Shown piece by piece: positions 45,262-54,261 of a stretch of 64,000 nt of DNA. The notes beneath the pieces were generated by a model that was not told where the DNA came from, made no database searches, and was given only the letters and a program-made list of their open reading frames with translations. This stretch comes from Sphingomonas sp. Leaf407. Lineage in GTDB: Bacteria; Pseudomonadota; Alphaproteobacteria; Sphingomonadales; Sphingomonadaceae. The position numbers and the translations under genes are program-made. The DNA lies in contig NZ_LMQO01000001.1 of NCBI RefSeq assembly GCF_001425385.1, forward strand, positions 248,001-312,000. The letters run 5' to 3'. Numbering within the stretch: the stretch's first letter is position 1; every line of letters begins with the position of its first letter.

Positions 45262-45522
45262 ATGTCGCCTACCCCCCAACCGGACCCCGCCGACCTCGTC
45301 GTGCTCTATGTCGGTCAGGATGTCGCCGGCCACTGGCTGGTGCAGGACGCCGCCCGTCTGCTCGAAGGGCGTTTCGTGTCGCTCACCGCCGCGCTCCGCT
45401 TCGCCGAGGCCGAGCGGCAGATGTACCATGCCAGCGTGCGGCTGGCGACGATGCCGCTGGTCCCGGTGATCCCGTTCGGCCCGGTCGCGGCCGATGTCCG
45501 GGCGCTGCCCCGTGCCGCGTGA
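45262..45522 (+). CDS. Small protein of unknown function, first of a three-gene cassette
   Basis: 86 residues from ATG 45262 (an earlier in-frame ATG at 45229 is possible). LVVLYVGQDVAGHWLVQDAA then LEGRFVSLTAALRFAEAERQ looks like a compact alpha/beta fold such as seen in DUF2188-type proteins, but I do not recognise it. High third-position GC. It overlaps the next gene by 29 bp. Oriented against the surrounding pyrF-trpF operon. Confidence 0.6.
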   Translation: MSPTPQPDPADLVVLYVGQDVAGHWLVQDAARLLEGRFVSLTAALRFAEAERQMYHASVRLATMPLVPVIPFGPVAADVRALPRAA

Positions 45523-45919
45523 GCGCGCCCGGTCCGACCCACGCTGGGCGGATGTCGCCGCGACGCTCGTGGCGTTGCGCGATCGTCGTCGCCATGCCGT
45601 GCGCATCGTCGATACCGATTGCGGCTGCGGCACGCTGCTGATCGCCGCGCTCGCCCATGCCCGCAGCCTTGGCTTCACCGCGATCGAGGGGCGCGGCCTC
45701 GATCGCTCGCCGGCCTGCCTCGGCCGGGCGCGACGCGCGGCGGCCGCGCTGCACGATCCGGCGATCGGTGTGGCGTTCGACGCGACCGACGTGGCGACCG
45801 CGCTCGGCGAAGAGGCGGAGGCACCTGCCGACATCCTGCTGTGCCGCGCCGTGCCCGCCTGCGGTATGGCGGCGGGGCGGGTGGTGATCGCCGACCGCCA
45901 TGCCGATGCCATCCAATGA
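45494..45919 (+). CDS. SAM-dependent methyltransferase-like protein
   Basis: 141 residues from ATG 45494 (GTG 45512 also possible). The Rossmann motif I VRIVDTDCGCGTLLIAALAH and an acidic loop after the second strand (GRGLDRSPACLGRARR) fit a class I methyltransferase. The protein ends soon after ILLCRAVPACG, so the C-terminal half of the fold is absent; it may be a reduced or degenerate enzyme. The next gene overlaps by 4 bp. Confidence 0.6.
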   Translation: MSGRCPVPRERARSDPRWADVAATLVALRDRRRHAVRIVDTDCGCGTLLIAALAHARSLGFTAIEGRGLDRSPACLGRARRAAAALHDPAIGVAFDATDVATALGEEAEAPADILLCRAVPACGMAAGRVVIADRHADAIQ

Positions 45920-46194
45920 GCCGCCGCAACCTGCGCTGGCGGGCCGCCGGCGTCGTGTTGCTGGCCATCGCCGGCACCGTCGCGGTCGTGGGCTACGGTG
46001 CGACGGCGACGCTCGTCGCGCTTCCCGCCGCGCTGCTCGGCCTGCCGCTCGCCCTCCACGGCAAGCGCGTGGCGCAGGCGATCCGCGCCTGTCGTCACGG
46101 CCATGCTACCACTGCCGCGATCGTCCACGCCGCGCACCGGCGGCGGCTATGGCGACCCGCCGGGCCGTCCCGCACGGACCGATCGATGCCATGA
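45916..46194 (+). CDS. Small membrane protein of unknown function
   Basis: 92 residues with two close hydrophobic helices (about 9-48: AAGVVLLAIAGTVAVVGYG then ATLVALPAALLGLPLAL) and a basic, Arg/His-rich tail. Starts with an ATGA overlap on the methyltransferase-like gene. Third gene of the cassette between pyrF and trpF. Confidence 0.6.
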   Translation: MSRRNLRWRAAGVVLLAIAGTVAVVGYGATATLVALPAALLGLPLALHGKRVAQAIRACRHGHATTAAIVHAAHRRRLWRPAGPSRTDRSMP

Positions 46195-46385
46195 CGGCGG
46201 AATAAACGGCCGAGTCGCGCCTCAGTGCTAACTGGTGCTTGCTGCCGCTCGCGAATGCGCGATGTGCAAACTTCGGCGCCGGAAATTGATATGTCGGTCG
46301 GACAAAAGGACTATATTGCAATAATTTGCTACAATGGCCCGGCCGTGTGGGAGGGCGTTGCGTGTAAACTTCGTCATCTTTCACG

Positions 46386-46475
46386 CGCCATGGGCAAAGC
46401 CCATGGCGTCGGTCGGCGCTCCTCGCGCCGCCGGCCGAACGCGCCTTGTGCGGCTCGGTGCAGCTTCGCTGCACC
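46386..46475. other. Three tandem perfect hairpins; possible structured RNA or terminator array
   Basis: H1: CGCCATGGGC-AAA-GCCCATGGCG (46386-46408). H2: CGGCGC-TCCTC-GCGCCG (46414-46430). H3: GGTGCAGC-TTC-GCTGCACC (46457-46475). They lie between the end of the three-gene cassette and the end of pyrF, preceded on the plus strand by an AT-rich stretch (46290-46345) unlike the rest of the area. The rest of the 46195-46487 gap shows no gene. Confidence 0.55.
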
Positions 46476-46487
46476 TTGCCCGGCGCG

Positions 46488-47165
46488 TCAGAGCGTTGCC
46501 TCGATCGCCCTAGCTGCCTGGTCGGGGTCCTCGGCCTGCGTGATCGGTCGGCCGATCACTAGCACCGATGCCCCGGCGTCCAGCGCGGCGCGTGGTGTCA
46601 CCACCCGCTTCTGGTCGCCGACACCGGCGTTCGCCGGACGGACGCCGGGCACCACGAAGAACCCTTGCGGCCACACCTTCTTGGCCGCCGCGACCTCGGC
46701 ACCCGAACACACCACCCCGTCGATCCCGGCGCTCTTCGCCAGTTCGGTCAGCCGCACCACCTGCTTGTGCGGGTCGGGGGCAAGGCCGATCGACGACAGG
46801 TCGTGGCCGTCGAGGCTGGTCAGCATCGTCACCGCCACCACTTTCGTGCCGACCGGCGCGGCGGCCTTGGCATCCTCCAGCATCGCCCGCCCGCCGCTGG
46901 CATGGACGGTCAGGATCGCCGGATCGAGCGGCCCCAGCGCCTGGATCGCCTTGGCGACGGTATTGGGAATATCGTGGAATTTCAGGTCGAGGAAGATCGG
47001 CAGGCCAAGATCGGCCATCGTCCGCACCCCCGCCCGGCCATTGGCCATGAAGAACTCCAGCCCCAGTTTCAGCCCGCCGACATGGCCCCGCACCTTGTGC
47101 GCCAGCGCCTTGGCCCGCTCCAGATCGGGGGTGTCGATCGCGACATAGATCGGCGAGCGGCTCAT
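46488..47165 (-). CDS. pyrF: Orotidine 5'-phosphate decarboxylase
   Basis: 225 residues from ATG 47165. YVAIDTPDLERAKAL, KLGLEFFMANG, catalytic LDLKFHDIPNTV with Lys and Asp, VHASGG, VVPGVRPANAGVGDQKRV and IGRPITQAEDP. Final step of UMP synthesis. Overlaps lapA by 4 bp. Confidence 0.97.
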   Translation of the reverse strand: MSRSPIYVAIDTPDLERAKALAHKVRGHVGGLKLGLEFFMANGRAGVRTMADLGLPIFLDLKFHDIPNTVAKAIQALGPLDPAILTVHASGGRAMLEDAKAAAPVGTKVVAVTMLTSLDGHDLSSIGLAPDPHKQVVRLTELAKSAGIDGVVCSGAEVAAAKKVWPQGFFVVPGVRPANAGVGDQKRVVTPRAALDAGASVLVIGRPITQAEDPDQAARAIEATL

Positions 47166-47458
47166 GCGACCACTCCCGTCACGGGCTGCGGCACCACCAC
47201 CGGCTCGACCGGCTTGGCCAGCGGCACCGTCCGGTCGGCGGCGAACAGCCGCTGGCGCATCCGCCACCGCGTCAGCCTGAGCGCGACGAACGTCGGCAGG
47301 AACCCCGCGAGGAACGTGACGAGCAGCAACAGCGGCAGGTTCACATCGGCATACAACGTCCCCCACAGCTTCAGGGGAACCATCGTCATGTTGTTGAGCG
47401 CAAAGGCGACGATCACCCCCACCAGCAACGCCCAGAACAGGGTTTTCAGGAACTGCAT
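47162..47458 (-). CDS. LapA-domain (DUF1049) membrane protein
   Basis: 98 residues with two membrane helices (5-21 and 41-62), WALLVGVIVAFALNNMTMVP then LPLLLLVTFLAGFLPTFVAL, typical of LapA/YciS proteins. YciS proteins help LPS assembly control in enterobacteria; that role here is only a guess. Upstream partner of pyrF, as in many alphaproteobacteria. Confidence 0.88.
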   Translation of the reverse strand: MQFLKTLFWALLVGVIVAFALNNMTMVPLKLWGTLYADVNLPLLLLVTFLAGFLPTFVALRLTRWRMRQRLFAADRTVPLAKPVEPVVVPQPVTGVVA

Positions 47459-47536
47459 GGGGCCTTGCCTCTCGTGTCGCCGGGGTATCGTCCTTTCCTT
47501 ACGCCCGCCCGCCCGCTTTTTCCAATAGTGGTGGTG

Positions 47537-49831
47537 TCAGCCGATCTCGGCGCGCAGCTCGGCGAACAGGTCGCCGATCGCCGCCAGCCGTGGTTCCTCT
47601 TCGTCGAGGATCGCCACGAACGCACGGCGTTTCAGCGTCGCGACATAACCCGGTGGCAGGTGGACATCGGCCGGCAGCGTCGACAGCGCGATGTCGATCA
47701 TCCGCTCGGCACCATGCAGCCGCCCCCACAGATAGTCGTTCTCGCGGTACGACCGGCTGAAAAACGCCCCGAAATTATGGAAGCGGATGCCCTTCAACGT
47801 GGCCTCCGCCCCGCCACCCCGGATCGAGGGGGCATCGTCGGGCGCGATCCGGTCGACCCGCACCGGATCGAACTCGTCCAGCCCCTCGCCCCCCAGCAGC
47901 GGCAGCGTGGCGACGTCGAAGAACGGAAAGCCGAGATAGGCAAGCAGCAGCGGCCGCCGGATTTCGCGCGGCATCGCGGACAATGCCGCCGACAGCCGGG
48001 CATCGGTATCGGCATCCAGCGTCGGCAGGTCCATCGCGTCGCCCATCGCCGCCAGTACTTCCGCCGGATCGGCCCGCGCATCGCCGGCCAGCGATTTCAG
48101 CCCGGCGAACCGGTCGGCCCGCTCGCATGCCAGATAGGGGGCGAGGCTCGCGAACACCGCTTCCCGCACCGCCGCCAGCGGCGCGCTGCCATGGGCACCT
48201 TCCATCGTGGTCAGCGTGCGCACCAGCAACCGCAACCGGCGGATGCGGAACGGCAGGTCGTGGCTGCGCAGGAAATCGATCGTCGCGTCGCTCGCGCCCT
48301 CCGGGCCGAAGCAATCCGCCCCCGCCGCCCGCACGGCACCGGCGAAGCGCACCCGCGTCCGCCGCACCCATTCGGGCGAGGCGTCGCCGGCGATCGCCCC
48401 GGCCTGCGCCGCCAGCCGGTCGAGCAACTGCCCGATCTTGAGCAGGCCATAGGCGGCATGGCCGATCCCGGCCTGTTGCGCGGCGCGCACCTGCGCCTTG
48501 GCGCGCCATCCCGCCAGCCGCGCCGGCGTCGGCCAGTCGAGGAACAGCGTATAGCCGAACAGTGCCTCGACCTGTTCCTCCACCGGTCCGCGCACCTGCT
48601 CGACGATCGCCAGCATCCGCTCGATCTGTTCCGAGCGCCGCTGGATCGCATCCAGATTGTCGCGGATTGGCTGTTTGCGCGGCAGTTCGGACAATGCGCC
48701 CAAAATCGTCTGGAGGAACCCCGGCGGCCCTTCGCTCGCCGGGGCGAGACCGAATTTATGCCCCGGTGCCGGGTCGAGATAGACGAAGCGCCGGTCGATC
48801 TGCCGCTTGGCCGGGCGGTTGCGCAGCGCATCGATCGCCGGCTGGAACGGGGCATTGGCCAGCACCGATCCGTCGATCAGCGTCGCCGCCTCCGCCATGC
48901 CGACCGCCGACTGGCGCGGCAGCACGCGCCGCAGGAACGCCTCGCGCCCGTCCCACGCCATATCCCGCTCGGTAAGCGCGGCGTCCAGCTCGCCGACGCG
49001 GAACGGCGGAAAGGCACCGGGAAAGCTCGACGTCGCCCGCGCCGCGAACACCAGCTCGGCCGCATCGGCCAGCGTCCCCCCGGCATGATCGCTGAACCCG
49101 ATCACCAGCCGGTGTTCGGTTTCGACGACCTCGGCCGGCGAATTGAGCCGCAGCAGTTCGGGGTGGCCGGTGAAGTCGGTCACGGTGACGAACAGGTCGA
49201 GCGGCTGGCCATCGGGCAACAGCCTTGGCCCTGCCGGGGCCGCTGCCATCGCGGCAAAGGCATCGAGCAGCATGTCGACCATCACCCGCCCGCCGAACGG
49301 CGGCTCGAACCAGCGCGCGCGAAAGAAATGGTCGAGCTTGGCACGCAGTTCGTCGCGTGCGGCCCGGTCGACGCTCGACACCTCTTCGCCCTCACGGCCC
49401 AGCGCCATCCACGCGATCGGCCGCGCCCATGGCCGCGACAGCGCGCTCGCCGGGGCCTGCACCGGATCGATCAGCGCCTCGATGTCGGCCTTGTCGAGCC
49501 ACAGCGCGGTCAGCGGGTCGAGCGACTGGCCGGTGGCGATCGCCTGCGCCAGAAACACGCCATTGATCCCGCCGGCACTCGCCCCGGCGACGATGTCGAC
49601 CAGCACGCGCAGCCGGATGCCGGTCCGCGCCGCCAGATCGGCGAGCATCTCCTGATACACGCCGGCGCTGCCGGTCAGCGGCTCGGCACCGTCCTGCGCC
49701 GCGCGGCTGGCGCGGGCGATGTGCCAGATCTCCTTGACCAGCCCGTGCATGTAGACCGCGAGGCTGATCCCGCCGTAGCAGATCAGCGCGAGGCGCAGTT
49801 CGCGTTCCTGCGGCGGGCGGTCGGCGCTCAC
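47537..49831 (-). CDS. Patatin-like phospholipase family protein
   Basis: 764 residues. Oxyanion GGISLAVYMHG (20-30), nucleophile elbow VAGASAGGINGVF with Ser85, and the dyad Asp in LIDGSVLANAPF. This long form, with a C-terminal half of about 400 residues rich in Arg and helices, is the DUF3376-type patatin found in actinobacteria and alphaproteobacteria. Lipid acyl hydrolase; substrate unknown. Its start overlaps the EEP nuclease gene by 4 bp. Confidence 0.88.
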   Translation of the reverse strand: MSADRPPQERELRLALICYGGISLAVYMHGLVKEIWHIARASRAAQDGAEPLTGSAGVYQEMLADLAARTGIRLRVLVDIVAGASAGGINGVFLAQAIATGQSLDPLTALWLDKADIEALIDPVQAPASALSRPWARPIAWMALGREGEEVSSVDRAARDELRAKLDHFFRARWFEPPFGGRVMVDMLLDAFAAMAAAPAGPRLLPDGQPLDLFVTVTDFTGHPELLRLNSPAEVVETEHRLVIGFSDHAGGTLADAAELVFAARATSSFPGAFPPFRVGELDAALTERDMAWDGREAFLRRVLPRQSAVGMAEAATLIDGSVLANAPFQPAIDALRNRPAKRQIDRRFVYLDPAPGHKFGLAPASEGPPGFLQTILGALSELPRKQPIRDNLDAIQRRSEQIERMLAIVEQVRGPVEEQVEALFGYTLFLDWPTPARLAGWRAKAQVRAAQQAGIGHAAYGLLKIGQLLDRLAAQAGAIAGDASPEWVRRTRVRFAGAVRAAGADCFGPEGASDATIDFLRSHDLPFRIRRLRLLVRTLTTMEGAHGSAPLAAVREAVFASLAPYLACERADRFAGLKSLAGDARADPAEVLAAMGDAMDLPTLDADTDARLSAALSAMPREIRRPLLLAYLGFPFFDVATLPLLGGEGLDEFDPVRVDRIAPDDAPSIRGGGAEATLKGIRFHNFGAFFSRSYRENDYLWGRLHGAERMIDIALSTLPADVHLPPGYVATLKRRAFVAILDEEEPRLAAIGDLFAELRAEIG

Positions 49832-50523
49832 GAAGCGTCCAGCACCGCCCAGATCGGCAGATGGTCCGACGCCTTGCGTGCCGCCGCGCTATGGTGGACG
49901 CCCGCCTCGACGATGCGCAGCGCCGGCGACACCATGATCCGGTCGAGCCGCCCGATCGGCCGTCTGGCATGAAAGCTGGGACCGGTATCGGCGAAGCGGT
50001 GATCGCGCGCGAAGTCGCGCAGGCAGCCGGACTGCGGCGTCCATTCGTTCAGGTCGCCCATCAGCACGCAGGGCAGATGCGGCGCGCATCCGTCCAGTTC
50101 ACGCAGGATCGCGTTCGCCTGTTTGCGCCGCCACAGCCCGGACAGATCGAGGTGCATGCCGACCACCCGGATCGTCACGCTGCCGATCGTCACATCGGCG
50201 CGCACCGCGCCGCGCGGTTCCAGCGCCGGGATCTCGATCCGGTGCGGCTCGGCGATGATCGCACCTTTCCGCACCAGCAGCGCATTGCCGTGCCACCCCA
50301 TCGACTGCGCCCGCATCGCCACCGGCACCGCAGCCCACGGACTATGTTCGTCGAGCATGTTGAGCGGGATGACGCCGGCCCGTTCGCCCAGCCGCCGGTC
50401 GCATTCCTGAAGCGCGATGATGTCCGCGTCGATCTCGCGCAGCACCTCCAGCGTGCGTTCCGGCATCCGGCGGCGATCGGTGCCGATCGCCTTGCGCATG
50501 TTGTAGCTGGCCACCTTTATCAT
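49828..50523 (-). CDS. Endonuclease/exonuclease/phosphatase (EEP) family protein
   Basis: 231 residues from ATG 50523. Metal and catalytic residues: SYNMRK, Glu in IIALQECD, VVGMHLDLSG, LMGDLNEW, GRLDRIMVS and ASDHLPIWAVL. It could hydrolyse DNA, RNA or phospholipid headgroups. Its coupling to a patatin-like lipase suggests consecutive attack on membrane lipids (acyl chains and headgroup); this is inference. Confidence 0.88.
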   Translation of the reverse strand: MIKVASYNMRKAIGTDRRRMPERTLEVLREIDADIIALQECDRRLGERAGVIPLNMLDEHSPWAAVPVAMRAQSMGWHGNALLVRKGAIIAEPHRIEIPALEPRGAVRADVTIGSVTIRVVGMHLDLSGLWRRKQANAILRELDGCAPHLPCVLMGDLNEWTPQSGCLRDFARDHRFADTGPSFHARRPIGRLDRIMVSPALRIVEAGVHHSAAARKASDHLPIWAVLDAS

Positions 50524-50615
50524 CGTAGCCGATCCAACGTCGCTTGCACGGTTTCGTTTCGTGGCCGCAGCGAACCGGGACCGATCGACATTTGGCGGCA
50601 ACGTCAGCGAAATTG

Positions 50616-50721
50616 CTCCCCTCCCTGACAAGGGAGGGGCTGGGGGTGGGTACGGTCGTGGCAGGCGCACCGGTTCCTCGCGGACCGACCCACCCCCGAC
50701 CCCTCCCTTCCAGGGAGGGGG
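50616..50721. repeat. GC-rich palindromic repeat, family D
   Basis: CTCCCCTCCCTGACAAGGGA and GGGGCTGGGGGTGGGTACGG at the left, inverted as GACCCACCCCCGACCCCTCC and CTTCCAGGGAGGGG at the right. Nearly the same as the element at 63265. It fills most of the gap between the EEP gene and the histidine kinase. Confidence 0.85.
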
Positions 50722-50753
50722 GAAGCCGAACGCCTCATTGACGGCCATCCACC

Positions 50754-52112
50754 CTACCGCGGTAGCCGGATCGTCGCGTCCAGCCCGCCGCCGTCGCGGT
50801 TGGCCAGCGTGATCTCACCCCCCGCATCGCCCACGATCGCGCGGGCCAGCGCGAGGCCGAGGCCGATGCCGCCGGTGCCGCGGTTGCGCGACGTCTCGAT
50901 CCGGGTGAACGGATCGAACACCGCGTCCAGCCGGTCGGGCGGAATGCCGGGACCACGATCGCACACAATGATCGTCACCGCCTGCGCGCCCGTTTCGACC
51001 CGCACTTCGGCCGTGCCGGCATATTTGACCGCGTTCTCGATCAGGTTGCGCACCGCGCGGCGCATCAGATTGGGCCGCATCCTGAGCGGCACCCGCGCCG
51101 CCTCGACGAAATCGACCGCCGCGCCCAAATCGCGGAAATCCTCGACCACCGCATCGACCAGCGCCGCCACGTCGACGTCGGTCGGCGGTTCGCTCGGACG
51201 CCCCAGCCGGGCGAGCGACAGGATGTCCTCCAGCGTCGCGTTCATCTCGTCGATCGTCTCGGCCATGCGCTGGCGATCGGTATCGTCCTCGACCGATTCG
51301 ATGCGGACGCGCAGCGCAGCCAGCGGGGTGCGCAGGTCATGGCCGATCGCGCCGAGCATCCGGTCCTTTTCCTCGATCATTGCGTTAACCCGTCGGGCAA
51401 GGTCGGCGAAGGCGGCGATCAGCAGCCGCACGTCCTGCGGCCCCGACGGCTCGATCTCGGGCAGCGGCCGCCCCGGCTGGAACGCGCGCGCCGCCCCGGC
51501 CAGCCCGCGCAGCGGCTTGGCGATGCCGCGCCCGACCCACAGCACCGGCACCAGCACGATCACGTAGAGGATCAGCGTCTGCGCCAGCAATTGCCAGAGC
51601 AACCCGCGCTCGGCGATCGGCCACGGATTGTTCGCGACCAGCCAGCCACGCCCCGGCAGTTCCACCACGACCCCGATCATGGCACCCATCCGCCGCAACC
51701 GTTCGACCCGGCGCCGGTCCATCTGCCGGGCGCGGATGTCGGCTTCCTCGACCGCACGCACCCGCGCCTCGATGCGGCCGACGGTAATCCCGGCATCCGC
51801 GAAGCCGCGCCGGATCGCTGCCTCGACATCGGTTTCATGCTCGCCACCGGGCACGGCGGGGGCACGAGTGACCAGCCGGACCCCGCGCAACCGGTCGGCA
51901 CGACGCGGATCGGGGACGACGGGGCGGGGCGAATTCACCCGTTCGGCGGCATCGACCAGCCGGGTGACGGCGGGCAACGTCACCTCGGCGAAGCGGAACG
52001 CGCGGCGTTCGCGCAGCAACAGGCCGAAATTGATCGCCTGCGCCACGAACAGCGCGATCGCGACCAGCAGCGCGATCTGCCCCGGCAGGCTGGCTGGCCA
52101 CAGGCGTTTCAC
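50754..52112 (-). CDS. Sensor histidine kinase, EnvZ-like
   Basis: 452 residues. Membrane spans at 12-32 and about 172-195 flank a periplasmic domain of about 135 residues. Then a HAMP linker, H-box AIGHDLRTPLAALRVRIES (His258), N-box NLIENAVKYA, CDRGPGIPPDRL and GIGLGLALARAI. The GHDLRTPL H-box is that of the EnvZ/RstB group. Overlaps the response regulator gene by 4 bp. Confidence 0.93.
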   Translation of the reverse strand: MKRLWPASLPGQIALLVAIALFVAQAINFGLLLRERRAFRFAEVTLPAVTRLVDAAERVNSPRPVVPDPRRADRLRGVRLVTRAPAVPGGEHETDVEAAIRRGFADAGITVGRIEARVRAVEEADIRARQMDRRRVERLRRMGAMIGVVVELPGRGWLVANNPWPIAERGLLWQLLAQTLILYVIVLVPVLWVGRGIAKPLRGLAGAARAFQPGRPLPEIEPSGPQDVRLLIAAFADLARRVNAMIEEKDRMLGAIGHDLRTPLAALRVRIESVEDDTDRQRMAETIDEMNATLEDILSLARLGRPSEPPTDVDVAALVDAVVEDFRDLGAAVDFVEAARVPLRMRPNLMRRAVRNLIENAVKYAGTAEVRVETGAQAVTIIVCDRGPGIPPDRLDAVFDPFTRIETSRNRGTGGIGLGLALARAIVGDAGGEITLANRDGGGLDATIRLPR

Positions 52113-52837
52113 AGCCGGGTCACTTCGGAGGCCAGCGTATAGCCGCCGCCCCAGACCGTCTTGATGATCTCCGGGTTGCGCACATCGGCCTCGATCTTCT
52201 TGCGCAGCCGGCTGACCTGATTGTCGATCGCCCGGTCGAACGCCGCCGCCTCGCGCCCTTGCGTCAGGTCGAGCAACTGGTCGCGGGTCAGCACTTGGCG
52301 CGGCCGCGTCACCAGCGCGTGCAGCAGATTATATTCGCCGGTCGACAGCGGCACCGACACGCCCTCGCGATCGACCAGCGCACGCTCGCCGGTCTTCAGC
52401 ACCCAGCCCGAAAAGGCGAACGATCCCGCCTCCGGCGCATGCTGGCGCACCGCACCGCTGGCGGTCCGGCGCAGCACCACCTTCACCCGCGCGGCCAGTT
52501 CGCGCGGGGAAAACGGCTTCACGACATAATCGTCGGCACCCATCTCCAGCCCGACGATCCGGTCGGTTTCCTCGGCCCGCGCGGTCAGCAGGATCACCGG
52601 CGTGTCGCCCGTCTCGCGGATGTGGCGGCACAGCGACAGCCCGTCCTCGCCCGGCATCATGATGTCGAGGATCGCGAGATCGATCGCATAGGCGTTGAGC
52701 CGCGCGCGCGCCCCCTCGGCATCGCCCGCCTGGGTCACGCGGAACCCCTGTTTGGTGAGATATTGCGCGAGCGGTTCGCGGATCGATCGCTCGTCGTCGA
52801 CGAGCAACAGGTGCGGAATATCGGCCATGTCGGACAT
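52109..52837 (-). CDS. OmpR-family response regulator
   Basis: 242 residues. Receiver with D15/D16, phospho-acceptor D58 (AILDIMMPGEDG), T85 and K107; C-terminal winged helix (LSTGEYNLLHALVTRPRQVL, DRAIDNQVSRLRKKIE, IKTVWGGGYTL). Pairs with the adjacent kinase. An EF-hand protein gene lies just upstream on the same strand, with a 76-bp gap. Confidence 0.94.
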   Translation of the reverse strand: MSDMADIPHLLLVDDERSIREPLAQYLTKQGFRVTQAGDAEGARARLNAYAIDLAILDIMMPGEDGLSLCRHIRETGDTPVILLTARAEETDRIVGLEMGADDYVVKPFSPRELAARVKVVLRRTASGAVRQHAPEAGSFAFSGWVLKTGERALVDREGVSVPLSTGEYNLLHALVTRPRQVLTRDQLLDLTQGREAAAFDRAIDNQVSRLRKKIEADVRNPEIIKTVWGGGYTLASEVTRL

Positions 52838-52913
52838 GCTAGGCGAGCCTGTAGGTCAAGGGAACCGCCGGACGGTGCCGGGAATGGCACCGTCCGGGGT
52901 CAAGGATGCGCGA

Positions 52914-53381
52914 TCAGTCGTCGGCGCGTTCGGCGCGACGCTCCATCCGCTGTTCGCGCCATTGCTGGCGTTCGGCGGCATCGATCCGGCCATCCTTGTT
53001 CATATCCTGCCGGTCGAACGCGGCGGCGGCCTGTGCGCGATATTCCTCGCGGGTGATGACGCCGTCGCGGTTGGTATCGGCACGTTCCAGCATCCGTCCG
53101 CCACCAAAGCCGCGCGGACCACCGGGCGGGGGCGGGGAACCGGCATCACCCGCCGGACGCGGACCGCGCGGGGGCAGGGCGGTGCGTTCGGCGGCGCCGA
53201 TCCGGCCGTCGCGATCGGTATCGATCGCGTCGAAACGCAGGTCGGCCCGCGCCAGTGCATCGGTGCGGGTCAGCACGCCGTCCGCCATCGGGCGGGGCGG
53301 CTGGGGAACGGACTGTTGCGCCATCGCGATGCCCGGTACGGCAAAGGCGACAAGCGAGGCGGCAAGAAGCAATGGGCGCAT
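52914..53381 (-). CDS. Exported EF-hand protein
   Basis: 155 residues from ATG 53381. Signal peptide cut near GIAMAQ, then three complete EF-hand loops: DTDRDGRIGAAE, DTNRDGVITREE and DMNKDGRIDAAE, each with acidic ligands at the canonical positions 1, 3, 5 and 12. A Pro/Gly-rich linker separates loops one and two. Likely a periplasmic calcium- or metal-binding protein. In this position it could be a target or a ligand donor of the two-component system that follows it. Confidence 0.88.
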   Translation of the reverse strand: MRPLLLAASLVAFAVPGIAMAQQSVPQPPRPMADGVLTRTDALARADLRFDAIDTDRDGRIGAAERTALPPRGPRPAGDAGSPPPPGGPRGFGGGRMLERADTNRDGVITREEYRAQAAAAFDRQDMNKDGRIDAAERQQWREQRMERRAERADD

Positions 53382-53505
53382 GAAGGACCTTTCGGTGGAA
53401 CGGGGCACATCCCCGGTGGAGGATGCACCCCATATGCCCGCGACTTGTCGCCGCGCTATGTCGCCTCGCGGTTCCGATTGTCGCAGTTTGTCGCAACCCG
53501 TCGCG

Positions 53506-54198
53506 TCAATCCGCCTTGGGCGTGCCGAACAGGATGCGGCGCTGTTCATCGGTCATCGGCGTGTCGCCCCGACCGATCGCCTCGCCCTTGTCATACGCCG
53601 CCTTGGTCGCGGGCCGCGCGGCGATCGCGTCGAACCAGCGTTTAAGGTTGGGGAAGTCGTTCAGATCCTGCCCCAGCTTCTCGTGCGGGACGAGCCACGG
53701 ATAAGACGCCATGTCGGCGATCGAATAATCGCCGGCCAGATACTCATGGGTCCCCAGTTGCTTGTCGAGCACGCCGTACAGCCGCGCCGTCTCGCGCCGA
53801 TACCGGTCTTGCGCATAGGGAAGTTTTTCGGGGGCATAGACGTTGAAGTGGAAGTTCTGGCCCGACATCGGCCCCAGCCCGCCCATCTGCCACATCAGCC
53901 ACTGGATCGCGTCATACCGCCCACGCGGATCGGCGGACAGGAAGCGCCCGGTCTTTTCCGCGAGGTACAGCAAGATCGCCCCCGATTCGAAGAGCGCGAT
54001 CGGCTCGCCGCCGCCCGCCGGTTCGTGATCGACGATCGCGGGCATCCGGTTGTTGGGCGAGATGGCGAGAAATTCGGGACGGAATTGTTCGCCATTGGCG
54101 ATGTCCACGGGCACGATGGTGTAAGGCACTGCCGCTTCCTCGAGGAACAGCGTCACCTTGTGCCCATTGGGCGTCGGCCAGAAATGCAGATCGATCAT
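53506..54198 (-). CDS. Glutathione S-transferase, YfcG/YghU-like
   Basis: 230 residues from ATG 54198. N-terminal thioredoxin-fold domain with FWPTPNGHKVTLFLEE (the TPNG active-site form of YfcG-type disulfide-bond oxidoreductases), ISPNNRMPAIVDH (cis-Pro) and ALFESGAILLYLAEKTG; C-terminal helical domain with GDYSIADMASYPW. Its gene follows the dioxygenase-like gene after about 60 bp. Confidence 0.9.
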   Translation of the reverse strand: MIDLHFWPTPNGHKVTLFLEEAAVPYTIVPVDIANGEQFRPEFLAISPNNRMPAIVDHEPAGGGEPIALFESGAILLYLAEKTGRFLSADPRGRYDAIQWLMWQMGGLGPMSGQNFHFNVYAPEKLPYAQDRYRRETARLYGVLDKQLGTHEYLAGDYSIADMASYPWLVPHEKLGQDLNDFPNLKRWFDAIAARPATKAAYDKGEAIGRGDTPMTDEQRRILFGTPKAD

Positions 54199-54261
54199 GG
54201 ATGGTCCTTTCGACACGCGGTCACAGTCGTAAATGGTGCCACCCCGATCCCCTGCCAAGAG

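Noticed and set aside
45151..46137. 328-residue minus-strand frame between pyrF and trpF
   Set aside because: Composition is that of a shadow; the plus strand has three overlapping frames with a SAM-binding motif and membrane helices.
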